Part shown: piece by piece, positions 39,214 to 47,658 of the stretch
Numbering within the stretch: the first letter of the stretch is position 1
Layout: each line of letters starts with the position of its first letter
Source: Winslowiella toletana
GTDB taxonomy: Bacteria > Pseudomonadota > Gammaproteobacteria > Enterobacterales > Enterobacteriaceae
Direction of reading: 5' to 3'
NCBI RefSeq assembly: GCF_032164335.1
Contig: NZ_CP134152.1
Span: forward strand, 3,100,001-3,164,000
DNA length: 64,000 bases
Notes under the pieces: model-generated
Database searches by the model: none
Told to the model about the DNA's origin: nothing
What the model saw: only the letters and a program-made list of their open reading frames with translations
Position numbers and translations under genes: made by a program

Positions 39214-41373
39214 TTATGATTTCTCAGACTTGTATTCGTACTCGTAATATCCGTAGCTACCGTAGTAGCTTGCGGCTTTCTTAAATACAGAGTTGAGAAT
39301 CAACCCTTTTACTTCAATCCCGTTTTGTTCAAAGCGATTAATACTCACCTCGATTTCTTTAAGTGTATTCACACCAAAGCGGGCTACCATTAGCGCTGTT
39401 CCAATATGACGACCAATTATTGCAGCATCTGTTACTGCCAGTATTGGTGGCGTATCGACAATGACCAAATCGTAGTTTTTAGATGCCCATTCTAACATTG
39501 CTGCAAAACGGGAGTTCATCAGTAGTTCTGACGGGTTTGGTGGAACCTGACCACGAGTCATTATATCGAGATTTTCAACGCCTGAAGGCTGGACAGCATC
39601 TTCGATTTTGGATTGGTCTGATAGCAGTTCAGAAAGACCCACTTTATTATCCAGGCCCAGCAACGCATGGGTATAACCTTTACGTAAGTCGCCATCGATG
39701 AACAGTACCTTTTTATTGGTTTGTGCCACCAATACTGACAAGTTTGTGCTGACAAATGTTTTACCAATCGACGGGCTAGCACCCGAAATCATCAAAATAT
39801 TATTTTTAGCTTCTAACATCGCAAAGTGCAGGCTGGTACGTAGACTACGCATAGCTTCCACTGCAAGGTCTGTAGGGTTACTTAATGCTAGCAGGTCACT
39901 TGCTCGATTCTTTGCTTTCTTAGAATTAAGTTGGCCAGCACGATCTTTCTTCTGCTGCCATTCAGAAAGCGGCACACTAGAGTAAACATTGATACCAGCC
40001 TCTTCTAGCTCAGCCGGATTTTCTATACCGCGATGTAGAACTGTTTTAATAATTACTACCAGAATCGATACAATCAAGCCTAACAGTAATGAAGCTATGA
40101 TTATGATGGCTTTCTTGGGCTGTACCAGACCTGGCAACGTAACTGCTCGGTCTACAATACGTACATTGCCAACGGTGCTAGCTTTAGAAATGTTCAACTC
40201 TTGCTGTTTATTCAGCAATTGCATATACACCTCCTGACCAGATTGCACATCACGTGTCAGGCGAACAATCTCTTGCTGCGTTTTAGGCAGATTTGAGATC
40301 TTTTTGTTCAGGTTAGTTTTCTCATCTTCTAAAGTTTGACGTTTTTCTAATAAGGTGCGATAGGCTGGATGCTCTTTAGTGTACAATTTGGATATTTCCG
40401 CTTCCCGGAAAGTTAACTGATTCAACTGAGCATCAATATTAACTACTGAGTCAAGCACAGACTTTGCTTCTAAAGAGAGATCTACAGAATCATTTTCCTG
40501 ACGGAATTGATTGAGTTTGTTTTCAGCAGCGTCAAGCTCGCCCCGTACTTTAGGTACCTGGACTTGCAGAAATTGAAGGCTTTTCTCTGCTTCAGCTGAC
40601 TTACGCTCAACATTCTGCAGCAGATAATTTTGTGTGATTCCATCCAACGTTTTACGAATTTCAACCGGATCAGGCCCGGTATAAGTCAAATTCAGTACTC
40701 CGGTATCTTTACCTGAATCTTCAATCAGCAAGTTGCTCTTAATTCGATTCATCACCAGCAAAGATGGGGATTTTATCACGGTAAAACTGGTGCCCGGCGC
40801 CGCCTGAATGTCGCTAAGTAAGAGCGCAATACCATCTTTTTGAGTCAATTTACCCAATTCACCAGACATGACAACATCGCCATCACTCTTTAGTGTGAAG
40901 TGGTTACTCTCCCCTACTTCCAGAGTAAAAGGGGTATTTTGTAAAGCGTCAGGCACAGTAAAGCGTGAAATGGCCAGTTCTCCCGACTTTTCACCGGTCA
41001 AACGTGCCCAGCCTTTGCCAAACAGAGGGAAATAATCCTGACTTACACTGATATCCAAGTGCAGATCTTCTACAGTTTTTCCCAGCACCATGCGTGACTG
41101 GAGTAATTCTATTTCTGCTGCCGACTGAGGTTTATCAGGTAGAAGACTATCTAGATTTTTCACTAGTTGGCTGCCAACACTGGATTCAACCTGTACCAAT
41201 GCATTAGCTTGATAGATCGGTGTAGCAAAAATTGAATAGATAACGCCAATCACAGTAAAGAAAGAAGTGATTGCCAATATCAGCCATTTATAGTCGAGGA
41301 TTGAACCTAACAAATGACCGAGATCTACTTCGTTATGAACATCGGAGGTTGAGTTAACTCTTTTCTTATTCAA
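39214..41373 (-). CDS. wzc: Tyrosine autokinase / polysaccharide co-polymerase Wzc
   Basis: This 719-residue inner-membrane BY-kinase is needed for polymerisation and export of high-mass EPS. It has an N-terminal Wzz domain with TM1 near residues 32-50, a long periplasmic region with coiled-coil stretches, TM2 near residues 425-445, and a cytoplasmic kinase: Walker A SGASPSIGKTFVSTNLS at about residue 530, Walker A' VLFIDGDLRKG, and Walker B YDLVIVDTPPILAVTD. The C-terminal YYGSYGYYEYEY is the autophosphorylated Tyr cluster, reset by Wzb. The start is a TTG at 41373 with AAGGG 8 bases upstream, giving the usual length; the open frame extends back inside wzb and is rejected there. Confidence 0.95.
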   Translation of the reverse strand: MNKKRVNSTSDVHNEVDLGHLLGSILDYKWLILAITSFFTVIGVIYSIFATPIYQANALVQVESSVGSQLVKNLDSLLPDKPQSAAEIELLQSRMVLGKTVEDLHLDISVSQDYFPLFGKGWARLTGEKSGELAISRFTVPDALQNTPFTLEVGESNHFTLKSDGDVVMSGELGKLTQKDGIALLLSDIQAAPGTSFTVIKSPSLLVMNRIKSNLLIEDSGKDTGVLNLTYTGPDPVEIRKTLDGITQNYLLQNVERKSAEAEKSLQFLQVQVPKVRGELDAAENKLNQFRQENDSVDLSLEAKSVLDSVVNIDAQLNQLTFREAEISKLYTKEHPAYRTLLEKRQTLEDEKTNLNKKISNLPKTQQEIVRLTRDVQSGQEVYMQLLNKQQELNISKASTVGNVRIVDRAVTLPGLVQPKKAIIIIASLLLGLIVSILVVIIKTVLHRGIENPAELEEAGINVYSSVPLSEWQQKKDRAGQLNSKKAKNRASDLLALSNPTDLAVEAMRSLRTSLHFAMLEAKNNILMISGASPSIGKTFVSTNLSVLVAQTNKKVLFIDGDLRKGYTHALLGLDNKVGLSELLSDQSKIEDAVQPSGVENLDIMTRGQVPPNPSELLMNSRFAAMLEWASKNYDLVIVDTPPILAVTDAAIIGRHIGTALMVARFGVNTLKEIEVSINRFEQNGIEVKGLILNSVFKKAASYYGSYGYYEYEYKSEKS

Positions 41374-41392
41374 AATTCTGGCCCTTGAATCA

Positions 41393-41821
41393 CTACCTGA
41401 GTTTATTTGCCCACTGCTCAGCCGCAGTATCCAGCAAGCTATAGACAGCCTGAAACGCGTCCAGGCTCTTTTTGTAAGGATCAGGAATCTCCCGGTCATT
41501 CCAGTGACCGAAGAGCATAACTTTACCTCTTACTTCCGGAGCAATGTTGCATACTGAGGCAACGTGCCCTCTTTCCATGACCAGAATTAAGTCATATTCA
41601 CGGCATAGAGACTTAGTTAACTGTTGTGCACAATGCCCTTCAAGCGAAAGTTGATGTTCTGCAGCCACTTCTAATGCACTCACATCAGCAGGCTTACCTA
41701 CGAGCGCACCAACTCCCGCCGAGTCAATCTTTAATTTTGGCAGATATTTTCGAAGTAGTCGCTCTCCGGTGGGAGAACGACAAATATTCCCAACACAAAC
41801 GACCAGAATTGAATTAAACAT
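41393..41821 (-). CDS. wzb: Low-molecular-weight protein-tyrosine phosphatase Wzb
   Basis: Wzb (142 residues) dephosphorylates the Wzc tyrosine cluster, which is required for cycling of EPS assembly. The P-loop VVCVGNICRSPTGERLL has the catalytic Cys and Arg, and IPDPYKKSLDAF holds the general-acid Asp. The ATG at 41821 places the P-loop at the normal distance; 18 further codons upstream overlap wza and are not used. wza ends 7 bases upstream, wzc starts 19 bases downstream. Confidence 0.96.
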   Translation of the reverse strand: MFNSILVVCVGNICRSPTGERLLRKYLPKLKIDSAGVGALVGKPADVSALEVAAEHQLSLEGHCAQQLTKSLCREYDLILVMERGHVASVCNIAPEVRGKVMLFGHWNDREIPDPYKKSLDAFQAVYSLLDTAAEQWANKLR

Positions 41822-41828
41822 GTTTGTA

Positions 41829-42965
41829 TCACCAGTTATGAATGGTACGAACATTGTCAGTGGCGTAACGCACACTGTTGATCGTCGGTAACAGCTGATT
41901 AATGACGCGATTCCAACGTGCTATTGGTACAGCAGTAGAATAGACAATATCATATGGTTGCAGCTGGAATTCAGTTGCCAGCACCATTGCCGTAGCATCT
42001 TGTGCATTCAATTGATAGATATTAGCGATTTTACCACCATTGTTCGCCCCTCTGATCGGCCGGATAACAAAGATTCCGGTCGCATCAGCAACTGATTGAT
42101 TCATCCCTTCAGCACTACTCAGTGCTTCTGTCAGCGACATGCCACTGCGGTCCATCTTCAACGTTTGTTGTTTATTAACTTCGCCCATGACAAATACTTT
42201 AAGATCGTCATTGCGCGGCACATAGAGAATGTCTCCGGGATAAAGTAAACGGTTTTGAGTAAGATCGCCGTTTTGCATTAATGCCTGAAGCGAAATGCGT
42301 TGCTCGCGTCCATTGTGGGTCAATATTACATTACGCCAGTCAGCATTTTCCGCAAGCCCTCCTGCCGTATTAACTGCATCCAGAATAGTAAGAGGAATAT
42401 TGGTAATCGCCTGTTTGCCTGAAGTCCCTACTTCGCCAGTTACATATACTTTTTGTGAGCGGAATGCTGCAATATTAACATCCACCTGTGGACTTTCAAT
42501 GTAAGTCGCTAAACGGTTTTGAATCTCTTCGCGCACTTGTTGAATAGTTTTACCTGTAACGCGAACTTTACCAATGTAGGGATAAAAAATTGTACCGTCT
42601 GAGTGTACCCAGTTACCCGTGTCGCTGGCACTGCGATACTGGCCAGCTGGAGTGGTCAATTCCGGATGATCCCAGACCGTAATACTGAGGACATCACCTA
42701 CACCAATGCGATATTCATAATTAGCCAACTCTTGATCCAATTGCGGATTAGGACGGGCTACAGTAGCTGTCACACGCAATTGCTCGATCAGTGTAGGACT
42801 TAGTGGGTAAACGTTAACCATCTTATCAAGATCATAATTAGCATCTTGCTGCTGAATTATATCCTTGCCACTGGTTGAAACGGTTTGCCCCGGGATGATG
42901 GTACAACCACTAATCAGTGTGATTGACGCCAGTAGGGGGGCCAACTTTAGTTTTGTTTTCATCAT
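41829..42965 (-). CDS. wza: Outer-membrane polysaccharide export lipoprotein Wza
   Basis: Wza (378 residues) forms the octameric outer-membrane channel for EPS. The lipoprotein signal is [20 protein letters not shown], with Cys about residue 21 in the lipobox SGC. Then come the Poly_export domain ([38 protein letters not shown]), SLBB domains ([36 protein letters not shown]) and the C-terminal amphipathic helix region [18 protein letters not shown]. The start MMKTKLK at 42965 matches E. coli Wza (379 residues). About 280 bases lie between this start and the stop of the preceding gene. Confidence 0.97.
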   Translation of the reverse strand: MMKTKLKLAPLLASITLISGCTIIPGQTVSTSGKDIIQQQDANYDLDKMVNVYPLSPTLIEQLRVTATVARPNPQLDQELANYEYRIGVGDVLSITVWDHPELTTPAGQYRSASDTGNWVHSDGTIFYPYIGKVRVTGKTIQQVREEIQNRLATYIESPQVDVNIAAFRSQKVYVTGEVGTSGKQAITNIPLTILDAVNTAGGLAENADWRNVILTHNGREQRISLQALMQNGDLTQNRLLYPGDILYVPRNDDLKVFVMGEVNKQQTLKMDRSGMSLTEALSSAEGMNQSVADATGIFVIRPIRGANNGGKIANIYQLNAQDATAMVLATEFQLQPYDIVYSTAVPIARWNRVINQLLPTINSVRYATDNVRTIHNW

Positions 42966-43243
42966 TAAATTATCATCGCTATGTAAATTTGCTTCCAAGG
43001 CCACTCCGGCGCCTTCTGACAAGTATGTTCTGACACACGTCACGTAGTTGGGCGATTATCTCACATAGGTCGATATATCATCCCTAAACCTTTCGCAGTA
43101 AGCCTGGCAAGATAACAGATCCTCAGCAAGCCTTGAAAATAAGATAATCACTTAAATGCTCAGTAAAATGTTCATTTTGAGTAAAAAGTCTTTGCAGACT
43201 CAAACTGCTGAGCATACCTTTAAAAGTTTAAACGTTAATTTTT

Positions 43244-45793
43244 TTAATTAGCAACAGAGCCAAACTCTCGCCACCCATCCTTTGTCATAAGAATACCTTC
43301 TCTACCACCCGGTTCAGGGGTTAGATAAGGGAGACGTTGACCCGGTACTGGCGTGAATTCCTCCCATAGATTATCTGGTAAGTTCGCCTCTGGCAGGTCT
43401 TTTTTTCCACCAATAAACCCTCCTTTAAAAAGGTTTATTTGAGGCATCACCGGACCTTTTAGAGACTTGGTAACCCATAACAAAGGACCTTTGCCGTCAC
43501 TGGTATTATTTTCCAGAGAAGGCATGACTAATGTTTCCGAAACAACCAGTGAAAAATCCGCTTGGTTATTTTTTATACTATTACCTTGTAATTTTGGCGC
43601 TACAGCATATTGGTCAACCCAGAACACCCCATGAGTTTCGGGACTACCATTATCGTTAATTTGCACCACATTATCTGCGATAGTTACATGGGCGGCACGG
43701 ATAAACAACGACTTGGGTGACTGCTTGCTATTAAGCAGGAAATGATTATCTACCAGCTTACTACGCTCACCATGTAACGAAATCACTCCATCATTATAGC
43801 TTACGGGCATTAAGAAACGATTTCGCTGGACTAAAGCTTTCAAATTAAACTGCAACTTCACTGGACCGCTGAAGTAATTCTCCTCAAACGAGACATCTGA
43901 CCAGCTGCTTTCAGCCGGTGAAAAGATCAGCTTTGGCGCCTTATCTGTTTTCACGTCAAAGGTATTACTACGGAATATCGCTGTCTCATTTGAAGATAGG
44001 ACTGAATCTTGTGGTTCTGCTCCCTGTTCAATCACAAAGGTATTACCAACAATTTCAAGCCCATAAAAATCACCTTTGCTCACAGTTTTAAATATCGGAG
44101 CAAAACCATAAATGTTTACGTAATTATAAAGGAACTTTAAATTTATCCGACTAGTCGTAAATGCCGGATAATTACGTGTTCGAACATAGTTATGACTAAT
44201 TTCAAGGCTCTGATTAAAGGTCGATTTTGGAGAAAAGGTCATACCTCCCAGATGAGAGCGTTTTTGTTCCAATCCGCCTTGAGGGCACTTCACAGCCTCG
44301 CAACCTAGCATGTCGGTAAAATTGCGCTGAATTACGCCACGCACACCACTGCATGTGATGGGCAAATAGCAATTGAGCACTTTATTATTGATTATTGACA
44401 TATCCACAGCAGCTTCACCTTTGATGCCAATAACATAGCCGTAAACTGTGCTGTTACTGATTTCGACACCTCGTGAAACTCTGTCAAGGTCTTTCTCTTT
44501 AACATTCAGCCAGTTGATCATCGGGGGAGCAGTATCAGGTCGGTCGGTGCGGCTAACGCTAAATTCGCTCCAGAAGCCAATGTAACCGCATAAAGTGTCG
44601 TTTAACTGCTGACCATTATCAGGTGATTTATGATCGACAGTATATTTCCGAGTATTCCATGCAATGCAGTCAGCTATTTTACCGCCATAGCAAGACCAAT
44701 AAAATATAGCTCCACCACTATTATCGCGGTCCATCCTTCCGGATCGGTCGATGATTTGGTTGGCAGAAACATTATAGAAATAGATATTATGCGACAGAGG
44801 ATTGAAGGACTTCTTACAATAAATACCGCTGCCATATATATGGCTAAATCTCAAATTCCTGAAGACAGGATTCAAACAATAAATTGCATAAATACCGATA
44901 CTACCTGTTGAATGGGGAGTTGGATGGCATTCTTCCAGACTATTTAAATCTGTGCCACCAGCATTTCGCTGAAGTGAATAGTCAATAGTCAGATTTTCAA
45001 TAACAGGAGAATCGATATATTGCTCGGTGCCTTTACCTTTAAGCAGTAATAAAGGGGTTTCTGAAACCCAACTTTTATTGCCAGGACGTTCGGGTGGATC
45101 GATATTTTCGAAAGTGAAAATGGTCGCATACCCTTGTCCCCGAATCGTAAACTGCTTAATACCCTCAAAATATTCTATCCGCTTGCGCAGTAAGCCAAAA
45201 TTTACTTTACCTTTAGGAAAGGACAGTGTGCCGCCATTGATAGTGATATAGTCAATAGCAGAAGAAATATTATCTGCACGAGCAATACCGTCTCCGGTTA
45301 CACCAAACCATTGGGCATCAATTTGTTCTGAAATATCACGTACCCAGCACCATTCTTCGTTGACGCGAAAGATGGTGCCACCATCCTCTTTAAGCTGGTT
45401 ATTGCGAACAGAATACAGCGTTCCGCCACCGACTGGATGAGCAACACCTCCCCACCCTTGGCGGTGCCAGGAAGCCAGAGAAATGCGTTGTCCTGGCAAT
45501 TCAGGTATAATCTGCTTAAGGTCCTCAACAGACAATGCTTGCCCAATATATTTAAGCCCATCTTTTTGACGCAAGCTCGTCCTTAGCAAGTCAGAATGGG
45601 CATTTTTGCCTAAGTCAGCCTCTGTTTTAGCTGACGGTAGTTTCGACATATCGAGTTCGCTACCTTCTGCCCGAGCTTCATTAAAAACAAATGACAATGC
45701 GGGGATTGCCAACAACGATTTTTTTAGCGCACTTCGACGCGCCTTCCCATCAACCTGTGGAATTTTCATCCATGTTTTGCGTAAGAATTTCAA
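43244..45793 (-). CDS. Secreted tailspike-like beta-helix protein (AmsF/WceF-type), possible Tat substrate
   Basis: This 849-residue protein has an N-terminal KARRSALKKSLLAIPALSFV stretch, fitting a twin-arginine signal (RRxxLK), and a likely cut after EARA near residue 43. Residues 80-180 (LKYIGQALSVEDLKQIIPEL, QRISLASWHRQGWGG, WFGVTGDGIARADN) look like the entry region of phage tailspikes; the rest has repeated short beta-strand turns with Asn ladders (VIENLTIDYSLQ, LEISHNYVRTRNY, FRSNTFDV), as in right-handed parallel beta-helix pectate-lyase folds. AmsF and WceF, found in ams/wce loci, share this layout; WceF processes its EPS. Start is TTG at 45793 with GGGGGAG 5 bases upstream; an ATG eight codons later has no Shine-Dalgarno. 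It probably cleaves or remodels the EPS in the periplasm or outside. Confidence 0.78.
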   Translation of the reverse strand: MKFLRKTWMKIPQVDGKARRSALKKSLLAIPALSFVFNEARAEGSELDMSKLPSAKTEADLGKNAHSDLLRTSLRQKDGLKYIGQALSVEDLKQIIPELPGQRISLASWHRQGWGGVAHPVGGGTLYSVRNNQLKEDGGTIFRVNEEWCWVRDISEQIDAQWFGVTGDGIARADNISSAIDYITINGGTLSFPKGKVNFGLLRKRIEYFEGIKQFTIRGQGYATIFTFENIDPPERPGNKSWVSETPLLLLKGKGTEQYIDSPVIENLTIDYSLQRNAGGTDLNSLEECHPTPHSTGSIGIYAIYCLNPVFRNLRFSHIYGSGIYCKKSFNPLSHNIYFYNVSANQIIDRSGRMDRDNSGGAIFYWSCYGGKIADCIAWNTRKYTVDHKSPDNGQQLNDTLCGYIGFWSEFSVSRTDRPDTAPPMINWLNVKEKDLDRVSRGVEISNSTVYGYVIGIKGEAAVDMSIINNKVLNCYLPITCSGVRGVIQRNFTDMLGCEAVKCPQGGLEQKRSHLGGMTFSPKSTFNQSLEISHNYVRTRNYPAFTTSRINLKFLYNYVNIYGFAPIFKTVSKGDFYGLEIVGNTFVIEQGAEPQDSVLSSNETAIFRSNTFDVKTDKAPKLIFSPAESSWSDVSFEENYFSGPVKLQFNLKALVQRNRFLMPVSYNDGVISLHGERSKLVDNHFLLNSKQSPKSLFIRAAHVTIADNVVQINDNGSPETHGVFWVDQYAVAPKLQGNSIKNNQADFSLVVSETLVMPSLENNTSDGKGPLLWVTKSLKGPVMPQINLFKGGFIGGKKDLPEANLPDNLWEEFTPVPGQRLPYLTPEPGGREGILMTKDGWREFGSVAN

Positions 45794-45823
45794 ATTTCGC
45801 TCCCCCGCTTTTGGCCGAATAAT

Positions 45824-46942
45824 TCATACCTGTTTCTCTTGGCGAAAGTAGTCTGAAAAGTAGCTTTTCAGATTTTCGTTATGCCGCTTAGAAACGAAAC
45901 TCTCAGTGTGCTGTTTCGTCAGCTGCCAGGCTTCGGCTACCTCTTGCGGATTATCTCGCAGCCAAATCAACTTTTCCTTCCAATCGTTTAGTGTATCCCC
46001 TTTCACCACAAAACTATCTGTTACTGTTTCGGGAATGCCACCATGATTCGAAACCAACACGGGTATACCGCTACGGATACCTTCAACCGCTACTCGTCCA
46101 AATGGCTCATTCCAGAGTGAAGGGGCTATCAGAAGGTCGAAAGATTTGAATAACTTAGCAGGATCGCTTCCCCAGCCTTTGTAGATGATATTATCGACAC
46201 CGTACTGCCTGTCTTCTCGTGAGAAATAGACAAACTCAATATCTTCAAATACTTTTGCCAGAGCAATAAAGATGTCCTCACCCTTTATTTTCTTAGGGTT
46301 TATCATTCCAACACGCAACTTTCTGGTTGTAGGTAGCGGGCGATAATCTGTTTCAGGAAAATCAACTGGTGGATATAAAACAGCTATTTTTTCTTTTTTT
46401 ATTTTGAAATGGCGGGATATTTCACTGCGCATAAATTGGCTATTGGTGATAACCATTGCAGCATCCTGATAACACTGCTTCACTCGCTTATCTATAAGTA
46501 CTTCCAACACTTTCTTGCGCAACCGTTCTTTGAAGTTTTCGCCATTGACCTGATAATCGAAAAAATCTTCAAATGCGCGTGTAAGAATAATATTTCGTTT
46601 TGGCGAAACGCTATTAACAAAACTTGAAGTGCCATTGGTGCTGATAAAGGCTGTTACATCGCCACGTAGTGAACGCTGACGAATTTGATTTCTTAACCAA
46701 ACTTTTTTTCTGGCTTTAGTACTCAAAGACTCCCCTTCAAGACCAGACTGTGTGATTACTTGCACGTTGTTGGGTTGTTTCAGAATCAGCTCCGGCGAAA
46801 CGATGGGTGATATCACGTCGATCTCACCCAGTTTTGCCAACTCTTTGACCAGTGCAAAGTTTGAAATCGTACCGCCAGTAGAACGCTTATCCCGTGGCGA
46901 AAAAAACGTCGGTAAACAGACGACAAGTTTTTCATTAGACAT
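45824..46942 (-). CDS. Glycosyltransferase family 4 (first EPS operon gene)
   Basis: This 372-residue GT-B transferase carries LVVCLPTFFSPRDKRSTGGTI at the N-terminus, VITNSQFMRSEISRHFKIKK in the linker, and donor-side LRVGMINPKKIKGEDIFIAL, IIYKGWGSDPAKLFKSFDLL and PSLWNEPFGRVAVEGIRSGI with the EX7E motif (E-P-F-G-R-V-A-V-E). The ATG at 46942 has AAGGTGA about 8 bases upstream. It is the first gene after the JUMPstart, 30 bases before the tailspike-like gene. Having a glycosyltransferase ahead of wza is unusual. Confidence 0.86.
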   Translation of the reverse strand: MSNEKLVVCLPTFFSPRDKRSTGGTISNFALVKELAKLGEIDVISPIVSPELILKQPNNVQVITQSGLEGESLSTKARKKVWLRNQIRQRSLRGDVTAFISTNGTSSFVNSVSPKRNIILTRAFEDFFDYQVNGENFKERLRKKVLEVLIDKRVKQCYQDAAMVITNSQFMRSEISRHFKIKKEKIAVLYPPVDFPETDYRPLPTTRKLRVGMINPKKIKGEDIFIALAKVFEDIEFVYFSREDRQYGVDNIIYKGWGSDPAKLFKSFDLLIAPSLWNEPFGRVAVEGIRSGIPVLVSNHGGIPETVTDSFVVKGDTLNDWKEKLIWLRDNPQEVAEAWQLTKQHTESFVSKRHNENLKSYFSDYFRQEKQV

Positions 46943-47107
46943 TTTAATTGTCACCTTAAACTTAATAATTATTCATTCCTGCGGCAGGAGCCATTAACGA
47001 TTACATCGATCAGGGCCAATTAAGAACCTGAGTTTATTCTTAAATTTTGTTTGTGTGCACAGCACTTATTGACTTCCATTGAAATGCATTGACCACACAA
47101 CTTCAGA

Positions 47108-47146
47108 CACGCTACCGCCCCTGGCTTGCAGCTACCAATGCTGTAA
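47108..47146 (-). promoter_or_regulatory. JUMPstart with ops element (EPS operon)
   Basis: On the minus strand GGCGGTAGCGTG (ops) lies at 47108-47119, preceded by AAGCCAGG and TTGGTAGCTG, so nearly the whole 39-base JUMPstart consensus is present. It is 166 bases before the first EPS gene, inside the expected leader RNA. Ops recruits RfaH to suppress termination along long surface-polysaccharide operons. The 12-kb-plus operon and the internal hairpin after wzc fit this need. Confidence 0.95.
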
Positions 47147-47658
47147 ATAAGAATAATGCTATTGCGAGGATGATAATTAGGATAATTCCACTGATAAATC
47201 CGAAATCATCATTTGAACCGTTTCATGGCCCTCTGCTTACAAAAGGCGCATTTATCACGGTGTGATCACATAAGTTATGACCAGATTTTCATACTATTGA
47301 ATGTTTGTTACAAGGGCGGGACGGCAGATCCCGGTCACTTTCAGATTAAGACTAACTTTGCCCATTTTATCACATTGATAATCAACAGGTTAGAGTTAAT
47401 AAAGAAAATAGTCTTTTCCGGATAGTTCTATGTTGATAATAATATTTTTATCGTAGTTAAGCCAAATTCGCTGCAATTTCCATCAGTATAAGAATTTCTG
47501 AGTACCTCAATACCGATCAAAGTCACACGGCACGACTGTCTCGAAACTTAAATAGATTCATCCTGAGATTATTCCTAGATAGCATTGCGTTTTTTTGTTT
47601 AGCGTACCAATATCAACATTAATCTAATTAATACATCTTATAGGGTTAAATACGTCGT
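47147..47658. other. Long regulatory region between EPS operon and yegH
   Basis: These 512 bases hold no credible gene. They contain the RcsAB-box-like site (47574-47587) and a minus-strand -10-like TATACT at 47485-47490 with poor -35, the pattern expected for an activator-dependent EPS promoter. If transcription starts near 47478, the EPS leader would be over 500 bases long. A yegH promoter must also be here, but I cannot place it. Confidence 0.5.
47574..47587 (-). promoter_or_regulatory. RcsAB box
   Basis: Read on the minus strand this is TAGGAATAATCTCA, matching the recalled RcsAB-box consensus TRVGAAWAWTSYGM at 13 of 14 positions. It lies about 630 bases before the first EPS start codon, similar in distance to the RcsAB box reported upstream of amsG in Erwinia amylovora. 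Rcs control of the EPS operon is inferred from this match. It is also 72 bases from yegH, which is a less likely target. Confidence 0.7.

Noticed and set aside
41374-41499. An N-terminal extension of wzc starting inside wzb
   Set aside because: The extra 42 residues overlap the conserved wzb C-terminus and do not look like Wzc; the TTG at 41373 gives normal length and a Shine-Dalgarno.
47488-47501. A second possible RcsAB box, TAAGAATTTCTGAG
   Set aside because: It agrees only in the first half with the consensus; the site at 47574-47587 is much better.
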